This document shows, one piece after another, positions 43,458 through 54,295 of a stretch of 64,000 nt of DNA (positions are counted from its first letter, which is position 1; each line of letters starts with the position of its first letter). The stretch is from the NCBI GenBank assembly GCA_014529385.2, contig CM043958.1:123040817-123104816 (forward strand), given 5' to 3'. Under the pieces are notes generated by a model, which had not been told where the DNA came from, made no database searches, and saw nothing but the letters and a program-made list of their open reading frames with translations. Position numbers and translations under genes: made by a program. This DNA is from Adiantum capillus-veneris. Lineage: Eukaryota; Streptophyta; Polypodiopsida; Polypodiales; Pteridaceae.

Positions 43458-45036
43458 TCTATGGTGTTACGACCACCTGAGTGCTCAAATATGGCTGATC
43501 CGGTGAGGTCTTGGACATGATTAAGAGAGAAGAAACTTGTTGTTATTTTTTTTTTCTCCAAGTTTGGGGCACCTTTGGGTATGTGGAGGCCTTGGATCTT
43601 CCTCTACGACTTCCTCGCCTTTACCCTTGATTACCCCGACCTCTCTTCACCGAGGGGAACTCAATAAAGACTGCAGGATGTGTAGCAGTGCTGGATTGCC
43701 TTAGTTATCCCAAATGGAGTCATGTGACCGTGCTTTCTAGCAAGGAGAGCAAGCATGCGGTTGTTGGATCCAGAGGGGGACTCATTTCTGGCTTCTTCTT
43801 CATGGAGAAGTGTTTGGACAGCAGTAGGATCTTCTTCATCCCTTTTGGAGGAGCTTTCTATTGTTGTGTTTTCTTTGAGAAGATGGATTGGCGAATTTGC
43901 TTTGCATTTTGCAAATGCACGTCTTTCTTGTAACTGTCGACGGAGATTCCTATCCTTTGGGTAGCAGGTTGATGATTCAGTTGCACTTTTGTTCCAGATT
44001 GTGGATTATAGATGACAGAGTGGGATTTCTTCCCGACCTGAAGCAGGGGATGTTCCATGATTATTTATTTTCCATCTATGGATGGAAGTTCCAGTTCCAG
44101 CTTCAGTAGACTCTTGTTTATCCGGTATGCAGCAGTTCAGGTACATGTTCCAGTGCATGTGTTGGAGTTGTCTTTGACTTCTACCTCCATAACCACTTCT
44201 TGTTTGATCATTTGACTTTCTTAGGATGAGGTGTAGAAGTGGAGCATGTGGTGCCATACCCTTAGCCAACAATGAAAACAGTATGAGGAGGTTATGTTGG
44301 AGTATGGGCCCTTCCTTTCTCCATGTTTTCTCCTTTCCCCAGTAGTAGTGTGGCCCTACAGGTTTGGCCATTTCCTTGTCCTCTTCTAAGCTTGTCAGTA
44401 TTAGTTGTGGGATAGCTTACGATCCTTGTCAGATAACCTACACCAGTTTTGGGAAAAGTTTACAACCCTTTATGGACAGTTTTTCTTGATGATCGACGGC
44501 AAATTTGTCGAGATCCTTTGGATGACAGGTTTGCACAGGGTGTTGGCAGTTAGTGGGGACATCTAGTTCCTACTCTCACAATCAACAACATTTGGGTGCT
44601 TCTTCCGTACAACCCTTTGGAGAGCTCCAACCTTGGGAGCAGCCCTTCTTCAGGTGTGGAGATAGCAGGTTCTTCCCTTGCAATTTTGTGCCTAGTTTTT
44701 TGGCATGTTACAAATCAGCCCTAGCGTTCTCCACGGGCTAGTTCCCCAATTAGATTCCTTTACTCTCCGTTTGAGTATTGGAGTTATGTTGTGTATCGGA
44801 TATTGATTGCACAGTTCAGTTGTGGGTATGTTCTTTTGTTAGAAGCTGGACACACCCCACGGCAGTAACTACTTGGAGGACTCTTATTTTTTGTAATTAT
44901 TCATTCATTGAGGAAAACCTAATTTTTCACCTTGTAATTATTGGGACTTACAGAAGTTTCCGGATTGTATTCCAGTTTTGATAGTTAGATTGAGTAGATG
45001 GTTGATTTTGGAACTTTAGGGTTTGAGAAATTGTAA
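43458..45036 (+). other. left interior of the outer element, then unresolved gypsy LTR start
   Basis: No domain is seen in any frame. The boundary between the outer element and the nested gypsy LTR lies somewhere in about 44700-45036. It cannot be placed because no second gypsy LTR is in the window. Confidence 0.4.
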
Positions 45037-45769
45037 GGTATATATACCACTTTTTGACCTTAATGAATAAAACTTTTGTCATTTTAAAAACAAGTTTGAA
45101 GTTTGTGAGTGAGCATACTGTGTACGAGAGAGAGAGTGTGAGCTTCATCTTGATGCTACGTGTGCTCCGGTGGTCGGAACCGAGTGTGGAGTACAGCATG
45201 TTGCCCCCGACGAGACCTACGCGCCGATACCTGCATTATGCGCGTACGTCCGGTTTTGCGAGCTCCTTCTACAAGGTTCATTGGTTGTTTGGGTGAGCAT
45301 ACGTTGTCCGATATTGCATTGAAGCATATCCACGCGTTCACATTGAGTAGAACTACACATTAGGCACTTTAGATTTCGGAAACGAAGACCTGCAAATTTC
45401 GGCTAGACATCCTACGTGTTTCTGCAACGGGTGTTTTGGGTCGGGATTTTGGTTCATAGACCTTAGGGAGAGTGACCTATTGGTATTAGTAGGGTCTCCT
45501 TCAAGTTCTATGGTGTTTCGAGATTGTTTGACGGGTATTCGGCTCTAGAAAGCATTGTAGGAAGTTTCCTCTTATGCACTCTTGAAAGCTGTGACATAGA
45601 CAGTTGGTAGAGACCTCTGTAGGAGTTAGCTAGGAGTCGGTCGAGTGTAGGTTGACACCTTATGCTTGCTTCCACGCACCTACGGGTCGAGCTTCGTCCT
45701 TAGCTGACATTTCATGTTAGGTGAGTTCTCACTGTGCTGACGTCAGTCCCGCGGCGTATCCGTCCAACA
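45037..45769 (+). repeat. 5' LTR (3' portion) of the nested Ty3/gypsy element
   Basis: A palindromic TATA box ggtatatatacc (45037-45048) and an aataaa signal (about 45066) are followed by about 700 bp ending ...tccaaca one base before the primer site. A half copy of the palindrome described for the leader (gacatcctacgtgt) lies at 45405-45420. Confidence 0.55.
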
Positions 45770-45770
45770 T

Positions 45771-45788
45771 TGGTGCCGTTGCCGGGGA
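45771..45788 (+). promoter_or_regulatory. primer-binding site, tRNA-Asp type (nested gypsy)
   Basis: TGGTGCCGTTGCCGGGGA differs by one base from TGGCGCCGTTGCCGGGGA, the complement of the plant tRNA-Asp 3' end used by Athila/Tat-type elements. Confidence 0.8.
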
Positions 45789-47181
45789 CAAAAACCTTAG
45801 GTAGGTGACCAAGACTAATCCTTGAAGATTGGGATTTTTGGCTTGCCAAGAGTCTCGCTTTACATTTAGATAGGATCAGAGGGTGGAGGACTCTCTAGGT
45901 CTTAGACGGAGTCTAGAAAGCTTGTGTCTGGCCTAGATCCTTCGACTTTGTAGATGAGGTTGACATAGGTAGTTGTAGGTAGTAGTCAAGTTCTAGAGTA
46001 AGAGTCGGAGTGTTAGAAGCGGTGAGAAGAGATCTTGAGAGTCTGGAGAGGCCAAAAAGCAACCAAAAACACCATTATCACCATTTCACATGATAAGTAG
46101 GAGTAGAGTAAGTAGGACATCACGACTTAGGATCTAGAGCATTTCATGCATGTACACTTGCTTGGTAAAATCATTACAAGTTTGTAAAAGACGCAAAAAG
46201 ATGCAAAAGTGTGTTTGAAAGCCTAATTGAAGTCTAAAAGTTACTGTGAGTGTTTCTGATAGATCTACAGAGCATCAGGAGCATTCCTGTCAGAAAAAAA
46301 ACTTTAATTTTAAGCCAGGAGACATCCTACGCGTAGGATGTCTACAGGCTAATCTGTGAGGAATTTTGGGATTTTTAGTTGACCAGTGTGTTCGGAAGGT
46401 AGGGTTTACCCTAATTTCAACTGGAAAGTGGAGTTTGGCTATATCTTGACAGGATAAGGCCAGATAGACTCAAATTGCTAGACATCGTACCCAAATAGTG
46501 CCAAAACATTATTTTGAGACCAAAACCATAAGATGGCTGCATGAGCATGTCTTGCATGATATATTGAGTGACTGAAAGGGGTTTCACCTCGTTTGGGTAA
46601 GACAATTGGATTCAAAGCGGACTTTAGCACTTTTGACTGAAAAAAACAAAAACAACTGAAATTTGGGACTTTTAACATCCAAACCCAAATCTAAGCATAC
46701 CACTGGGTTACTGACATCAAAGGGAAGCTGTGGGACCAATCTGGGGTCAAACAGGCCAAAAAGACATCCTACGTGTAGGATGTCTTCTAAGTGATTTGGG
46801 ACTCCAAACTGAATTCTGAGTATACCAAAGTGATCAGCAACTCAAGGGGAGCCTGGGCTTTGAGTTTGAAGCCATTCTGATGAAAAAGACAAAGCAAAGA
46901 CTGAATTCAGACTTTTTCGCGTAAATTGACCAACATCTGAGGGTGTTTCAGATTAGCAAACCTAATCCAGAACATCAGCAGTGTATAAAATATAGTAGTG
47001 GTTGAGATTAAATCTCCAGTTATACCAATCATTACTAAGATAACCCCTAACAGATAAATGCTTTGATTCAAATTTCCAAAATTAAAACGCTTGTGTACAG
47101 GTATATTCAGCACAACAAAGCAAGAAGTTGAGCAAAAACTGACCTTTGTTAGGTGAGTGGTTGGATTTGTGATAAATTGCA
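45789..47181 (+). other. 5' leader of nested gypsy unit 1, with two long palindromes
   Basis: There is no coding sequence. At 46320-46343 a perfect 24-bp palindrome is built on GACATCCTACG and its inverse. At 46761-46786 the same arms recur over 26 bp with one central mismatch. From 46920 the leader is shared with unit 2 (54028 onward). Confidence 0.6.
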
Positions 47182-48815
47182 TTGATAAGTTTGATGAATT
47201 TGAGATCAGGAAGATACATTGTTAGAGACCAGAAGGTGGCAGGTGACCAAGGTAGCTTAGTGTCCATTGAAGAGAGAGTAACTCAAGCAAGGCTAGATCC
47301 ACTAGCATTGATTATTGAAGAAGGTAGTGATACTGACACTTCATCAGACAAATCTTTCTTCATGATGGGTAGTCAACAGCCAGGAGGTTTCACCTATGAT
47401 GGACCTATGCGAGGAGGAAGCACCTCCCAAAATCCTTTGAGTGATTCCAAGCTCACGGTGATCTTCTTGGAGGGAACACACTCGAGAGGAGCCCTAGTCT
47501 ATTCTGACTATCGCGGCCGCAAGTGCATTTGTATCGAAGAGAGGCCAGCTCAAATATTGGAGATAATCCGAGTGTATGATGATGAAGATAGATTCCGAGA
47601 CGAAAAGGGGAACCACTATGTAATAGTTAGTAACCCTGAAGATTACAACAGATATGGAGATAACGTGGCGAAAGGGAAAATGATTTCAAAAACTCAAGAA
47701 CCGCCACCAAACATTGATCAGCAGCCTGGAGCTATTTTTATGTATGATAAAAAAACAACCAGGGTTCCAACTTATAACGAAAACGTGGGAATCTACAAGC
47801 ATGAGAGTGAGGGTATAGTCTCTTACTTTCTCAGCAAAGAACCATACGTAAACGAATTAAGCAAAGGCAAGGTTCTTTACTTATTCTTTTATGAAACTGC
47901 TACGGGGAAGGGCATAGTTTTTGTTGATAGATACGGGCGAGAATACCAACGTATTCTCCCAGAGGCAGTAGAGAGAGAAACAGGTCCAGGAGCATCAGCA
48001 TATGCCCCTGAGGAAGTGTCAAGAGCCGCCTACAACCCAAGCAAGTCAACGAATCCTTTTTCAGATGAGTATGACACTACCTCACATTCCACCTGGCCGC
48101 AAGCATTCAACAACCAAGACCGACCTACAAACCAACCATCATTGCAGGCATGGCTTTGACAGAGTGCAACAATGGAATCAGATCAAAACCGAGATGTTTA
48201 TCAAGCCTCACGAGGGCTCAAGGACTTGCAAGAACCACCACTCTATTCAAGGTATCAGGCAGAGAGTAAGCCAAAGACACAGGGGTCAACAGAGCCTGGA
48301 GGACCACCCATGGAATGAGTTCGAAGAGAAGAAACACCTCCAGCAAGAACCGTTAGAAATTATGGCTTAAGAGCACCATTGGGAGAGGAACCAGCCTATT
48401 ACAGAAGGCCTGAGAATTTATATCGACTAGGACGGGGAGATCCAATGATGAGGTTTGTAGACCATCGAAGGATTAGACCTTCTTAAGTACAAAAATGGAT
48501 AAACAAGAAATACACAGGAAGCAGACACCCAAGAGATCATGTAGCAACCTTTGGGCGTGTAATAAGGACCGAAGAGGTGTTAGATTTTCCTACCCAATTT
48601 GCAGGGTTTGGAGTAACCCTAGAGGATGATGCTGCCACTTGGTTTGACTCTGTAAAGCGTAGAGACTTTGAGTCGATGGAGGAAGTGTTTGACGAGTTTA
48701 TCGAGGAATTCTCTCAAAGGGGAATCGCTCATAATATCGTCTCACAGATCCATAAATTCAAACAGAAAGATGGAGAATCTGTACGAAAGGCATCCCTAAG
48801 ACTAAAAAGATATTA
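47182..48815 (+). pseudogene. gypsy gag, unit 1, N-terminal and core part
   Basis: This is collinear with the intact frame of unit 2 (54296-56272). The N-terminal region is open from 47182 to a TGA at 48157 (CGA in unit 2). The core at 48577-48815 has FAGFGVTLEDDAATWFDSV and FSQRGIAHNIVSQIHKFKQK, typical of retrotransposon gag. Further premature stops lie near 48316 (TGA for CGA) and 48484 (TAA for CAA). About 160 bp present in unit 2 (within 55950-56110) are deleted after 48826. Confidence 0.85.
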
Positions 48816-49748
48816 AGTTCTGTCCTATTGAAAGGAGAAGTAGCGATAAATCAGGAGCAGCTCGTAGATGAAATGCTAAAAAAGATCAACTTGTACGCCA
48901 AACCCCCAAACCCCAGGCTAAACAGCCCAAGTGGTGTGCTATTGAACAAAAATGGACAAACCATGGGACCGAGGAATGTTATTATAACAAGGGATATGTG
49001 AGAGAGAGACCTTACGCTCCCCAAGCCCCAGTAGCTTTCCCTCAATTCCACCGATGCCTAGATATCAAGCAGGCAACTTACCACGACCTGTAGGTGTAGA
49101 AAGACCACAACTGGTGTTGGGGCAACAACCACCCCTACCAGGATTACGACCAGTTGGTATGAGATACACACCAACAATATCTGAATAAGAGGAGAAGGCT
49201 TTGGATATGCAAAAAACCATGTCAAATATCCACCGGAAGAACCCTCGACACCAGAACCATGGAGCATGATAGGAAATCAAGGACCACCAACTGCTACACA
49301 GACAGCAGGAGAAGGAAGATATAGCCTAGATGAACGAACACTGATGTTCATAGCCAATGGAGACATGGGCGGACAGAGGCATGCTTACCAACAAAGAGGA
49401 GCTCAAGGAGCACCTCAACAACCCAAGGGACCCTGTTACAAGTGTGGAGGAGACCATTGGCTGAGAGACTGTCCTCATGATGAAATCATTAGAGTCAATG
49501 CGTATTGCCCAGAATGTGGAATTACTCATTTGATTCCCAATTGCCCTAAAAACCAGAGCAAAGGAGTAAAAACCACCTTGAATATGTTAGACACAGTACC
49601 TTCCAGTGGAGGATCGGAAAATGAGACAATCATACCTATTCAGGCGGTAAAACTGGCCCAAGCTCAAAAAAGGACAAATGAACCCATAGTTGAAGAACCA
49701 AAAACCGATGCCCAAAGTTCAGAAACGAAAAATCAGAGAAGCACTTAG
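48816..49748 (+). pseudogene. gypsy gag nucleocapsid, unit 1
   Basis: The open part 49266-49748 has CYKCGGDHWLRDCP and CPECGITHLIPNCP, two CX2CX3HX4C zinc knuckles in tandem. It ends at a TAG (TGG in unit 2). The preceding 48830-49265 is frame-broken by small indels relative to unit 2. Confidence 0.8.
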
Positions 49749-50948
49749 AAAGATAGAAAGGCGTGTAGGAAAGCCAGGAAGGAACGTGAGCAAACAGCCC
49801 TATCCGAGGAGTTGAAACATACCAAGGACAGAATGGAGCGGTTACAGGATCTAGCTAGCTTAAGCTCACACACCACAGCAGCCATAGCACCCAAGGAAAT
49901 AGCAGAGCCCAAGAGTGCAGGATCAGGAGGATCTGTACTCGCAGACAAGGTAAATGAGCAGTTGGATGCGCTTCTAAAAGCTTATGAAGCTCGACTTAAA
50001 AAGAACCAAACCCAGGAGCAAAGGTGGATGACTTATCCATATGTAGAAATAGAAAAACAGAGGTTGGATATGTGTAAAAAGATGATTGAGATAGCTCAAT
50101 CATTGATGGAGGACCCGCTGGGTAAACCTACAACTTGGCATGAGGCACCAGCTCCAACCCCTATCCAACCAACATTAGAGAAACATGTGGAAACAAAGGA
50201 AAGACTCACTAATGCCTATGAGTCCAGAGGAGAGCCTATCATAGTGCCAAATACCACCGATGGGGCAAGTGACAGGTTCCAGCCTAAAATATTGGCAGAA
50301 ATGGGTAAGGATTGTAACGGTTTAGATGATCTGTGGAAGCAAATCCGTGAGGCCAACGAGGCTAATAGGATGAGTAACCACACGAACAGCACGAGAAAAG
50401 AAAAGAATGTGATCTTACCTCCTATTGAAGAATTTGAGGCAAGGTCTCAAATGAACTTTGAGATACATTCAGAAGGGGGAGACCAAGGATCTATTAGTTC
50501 GGGGCACAGCCAACTAGACTCATTGAGAACCTTGCCCTCTTACCTAGGAGAGTATGAAGCTAAGTCGGAAGTAAGAGCAATCCCATCTCAAAGACTTTCT
50601 TCTAGCAAGGTAATGGATTTGGAGGGATTGATTGAGTTGTTATCCACTCCTGTGGCATGCACAATCACGTTAGCAGAACTCCTAAGGTTAAGGCCAAACA
50701 TGTGGACCACAATAGGAAAATGCCTAGAAAAATTTGGAGTAAAAGACCCCACCTTGAAGCTACAAGAAGGGATCAGAGAGTTGGACAGGCCTCAACTAAA
50801 GACTAGACCAGTACCATTGAATAAGGTTGGAGAATATTGTGAGGGAGAAGACGGAAACACTACGCTACCGGTAGAATTCCAAGGAGTGGTTTCCAAGGCT
50901 ATTTTTGACAGTGGAGCGGGAGTTGCTATTGCCACCAAGGAAATCTAG
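49749..50948 (+). pseudogene. gypsy linker and protease active site, unit 1
   Basis: The frame 49812-50948 encodes a long hydrophilic spacer (EQLDALLKAYEARLKKNQTQ) and ends in the retropepsin site AIFDSGAGVAIATKEI, where D-S-G is intact. It is closed by a TAG at 50946; coding continues in the next feature. Unit 2 lacks this site through a deletion. Confidence 0.75.
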
Positions 50949-52214
50949 AAAAAATGGGGAAAACCAGCTTGGAGGGCTACCAGAATGAAACTGCAATTGG
51001 CAGATGGGTTCATGGAGAAGCCTCTAGGACTTTTAGAAAAAGTGATTGTCACTTCGTGCGGAATCGAGTATGAGCATACATTTGCAATAGTCGATTTCGA
51101 CAAAAAGAAAAATTATGAGATAATCTTCGGACGACCATTCATGCAAAAATTGAAAATGGTCCAAGATTGGGGTTATGACCACATATACCTCAGACATGGC
51201 GAGACAACAACTAAAATACACCTGAAAGACTATAGTTACAAAGATGTGAACCAAACACCGGTGGAAGAGTTTGATTCGGCTACAGTAGCAGGATCAGAAC
51301 TACCAGCATGGTTAGGGCAACCAAAAGAGCTATGGATGTGCGGAGCTTCACATTGTGGAAGCTTAAGAAGAGAGGACTACATCTTAGAAAGAGCAATTGA
51401 GGACAAGGAGTATATTCTGGAACCTTTTCCTGACGATGCCTTGGAACCTCTAGAATGGGAACACATACTAGCAACATTGGATGTGTGTACCATTACCAAT
51501 AGTCCAACAACAAAATTTTGCGATACGGATGGCTATGATGTGCTACCCTATTACATGGTTAGTGTTATACCGGAAAAAGAGACGGTAGAACCACCAGAAC
51601 AAGAAGAGTTTTACAACTCCTCTGAACATTTGGAAGTAAATGATGATACAGATAATGAGTGTTCAGACACATCAAGTGAGCGCGGAAATGAAATCGAGAA
51701 TATCAAGTTTTATGATTTTGCTAATCAACATTCTAGACGCCAAGAACGCTATAGGAGGAAACGAGCAGGAAACAAAGCGAGAGAGAACCTGGTGCCAAGG
51801 ATAAAAGGTAAAACTCACTATTTGATGCTTGTAAAAGCAGAGGATTGTGTAAAAGATCAAATATCAGGAAGATTCTCAAAAAATCGCATAGAAAGAACGC
51901 GAGAGGAAATAAAACAGGTACGAAAAGCTAAAACCGAAACAAAATCACAAAAATCTCAAGAATCAAAAAAAGAAACAACAAAAGACCAACAGTGGACCAA
52001 ATTGGAGCGTAAACAAAAATACCAAGAACTGAAACGGTCTTTGAGAGAGATATGGACCACTGAAGAAGATAGCGATGGTAAAGGGGACTCAGAAAAAAAA
52101 GGGGAACATGATTGTACCATCACACTATCGGAAATTTACTATCCAGGACAGAAAAATCATAATGACACCACTAGTCAGGGAAAGAACCAACCAAGAATCC
52201 TACGATGGGCCTGA
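50949..52214 (+). pseudogene. gypsy protease C-terminal part and pre-RT region, unit 1
   Basis: FAIVDFDKKKNYEIIFGRPF and MQKLKMVQDWGYDHIYLRHG (about 51080-51200) complete the protease. It is followed by an acidic region and a very basic stretch (SRRQERYRRKRAGNKAREN) before the RT. It overlaps the RT frame at 52075-52214 in another frame, consistent with a frameshift between gag-pro and pol or an ancestral programmed shift. Confidence 0.7.
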
Positions 52215-52938
52215 AAATGCAAAAAAGATAGACCTCGCAGAACTAGGTGAAAAGCCTCAGCCGGTCTATATAGCTAACGATTTAGAGCCTGAAGAGGAAG
52301 AACAGCTAACACAACTTATCAAGAAGTATAAAGATGTGTTCGCTTGGTCCTATAAAGACCTCAAAGGAGTCGATCCGTTGATATGTCAACATACAATTCC
52401 TTTGAAATCGGATGCAAAGCCTAGAAAACAACGTCCTTATACATATAATGACACATTTGCTAAACGAATCAAAGAAGAGATTGATAAACTGATGGAAGCG
52501 GAATTCATCTATGAGATTGAACATACAGATTGGGTGTCACCCATTGTGGTGGTTCCCAAAAAGAATGGAAAACTACGAGTGTGTGTAAACCTCAAGAAGG
52601 TGAATGCAGCAACCATAAGGGATAATTATCCCTTGCCAATCACAGAACATGTACTTGAGCGAGTGGCCGGGAAACGGGCTTATTCCTTTCTGGATGGGTT
52701 TTCAGGATACAACCAACTGGCAATAGCAAGGGAGGATCAACACAAAACAGCGTTGGCCATAGAATGGGGGATTTTTGCGTATCGAGTTATGCCATTTGGC
52801 TTAACTAATGCACCAGCCACTTTCCAAAGGTTAATGACTCACGCATTCAAAGAATACCTCAGAATATTCTTAGAAATGTACATGGATGACTTGTGTGTAC
52901 ACTCTCTTCTACGAGAGGAACATATTGACCATTTGTAA
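52075..52938 (+). pseudogene. gypsy reverse transcriptase, unit 1
   Basis: KKYKDVFAWSYKDLKGVDP, WVSPIVVVPKKNGKLRVCVN, SFLDGFSGYNQLAIAREDQH, VMPFGLTNAPATFQRLMTHA and FLEMYMDDLCVHS follow the Ty3/gypsy RT order. The catalytic box is YMDD, intact. The frame ends at a TAA at 52936 where a 14-bp direct duplication (ggtctttgaaaagtgcag twice) shifts the frame into RNase H. Confidence 0.9.
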
Positions 52939-52952
52939 AAGGTCTTTGAAAA

Positions 52953-54032
52953 GTGCAGGTCTTTGAAAAGTGCAGGACATATCGAATCTGTCTTAAACCG
53001 GAAAAGTGTGTATTCATGGTTAAGCAAGGACGAATCTTAGGACACATTGTCTCAAGAAATGGCATAACCACAGACCTAGACAAAGTCAAAGTCATTGTAG
53101 ACCTACCCAGGCCTACTAATGCGAAACAAGTGCAATCCTTCATGGGACACTGCGGATATTATCGAAGATTCATATACATGTATGCGGTTATCGCACAACC
53201 TCTGTATCGTTTGCTAGTCAATTTCGAGTGGACCAAGGAGTGTGAAACTTCATTCCAAAAGCTGAAGGAAAACCTTATATCAGCACCTGTACTAAAGGCA
53301 CCAGATTGGGAAAAGATATTCCATGTGCACATTGATGCATCAGCATATGCCATTGGAAGTATTCTAGCTCAACCAGGAGACGGAACAATGGATTTTCTGG
53401 TTTGCTATGCGAGCCGACAGTTAAACAGTGCAGAAAAGAACTACACAACCACCGAGCGGGAAGGGTTAGGAATGATTTATGCTGTAAAGAAATTTCAACA
53501 TTATTTGCTTGCAAAAAAATTTGTGTTCTTCACAGATCATCAAGCTCTTTTGTACCTAGTAAATAAACCTTGCAATACAGGGATAATCGTACATTGGTTT
53601 ATTATATTGCTACAATTTGACTTCACAGTGGTGGTCAAAAAGGGTAAAACCCATCTACAAGCGGATCATCTTTCAAGGATACACAACGGGGAAGCTCCTG
53701 AAGGAGTAAATGATGACATACCAGATGCTTATCTTTTCAACATTGAAATGGTACCCAAATGGTCTCAGATAATTGTTAGCATTCTTTCTTTCGGAAGTGG
53801 GTTTGATAATATGGAATGCAGATCCAAACAGCAAACAATTCGACAAACAAAAAACTTCCGACTGTATCATCTTGGATCGGACCTAATCCTACAATTATGT
53901 ATAAATCCGGAAGAATTCGAGTGCTACCTTGAAGAGGCACATGTCCAGGGTTGTGCATTTCATTGCTCAACAATGAAGACACACCGGAGACTAAAACAGT
54001 TAGGGGTTTATTGGCCAACTATGTATGCGTAA
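52953..54032 (+). pseudogene. gypsy RNase H and integrase zinc finger, unit 1 (truncated)
   Basis: After the RT thumb (ILGHIVSRNGI, SFMGHCGYYRRFI), RNase H gives VHIDASAYAIGSILAQ, TTEREGLGMIYAVKKFQHYL and FTDHQALLYLVN. An integrase H2C2 part follows with EEAHVQGCAFHCSTMKTHRR and LGVYWPTM. The coding sequence ends there: at 54028 it joins the leader of unit 2, so the integrase DDE core is missing. Confidence 0.85.
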
Positions 54033-54295
54033 ATTGACCAACATCTGAGGGTAGTATTGTTTCAGATTAGCAAACCTAATCTAGAACATCAGCAGTGTAT
54101 AAAATATAGTAGTGGTTGAGATTAAATCTCCAGTTATACCAATCATTACTAAGATAACCCCTGACAGATAAATGCTTTGATTCAAATTGCCGAAATTAAA
54201 ATGCTTGTGTACAGGTATATTCAGCACAACAAAGCAAGAAGTTGAGCAGAAACTGACCTTTGCCAGGTGAGTGGTTGGATTTGTGATAAATAGCA
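54028..54295 (+). repeat. leader of gypsy unit 2 (duplicate of 46920-47181)
   Basis: From cgtaaattgaccaacatctg onward it matches unit 1 with small differences, including a 6-bp insertion (agtatt). No LTR lies between the units. Confidence 0.9.
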
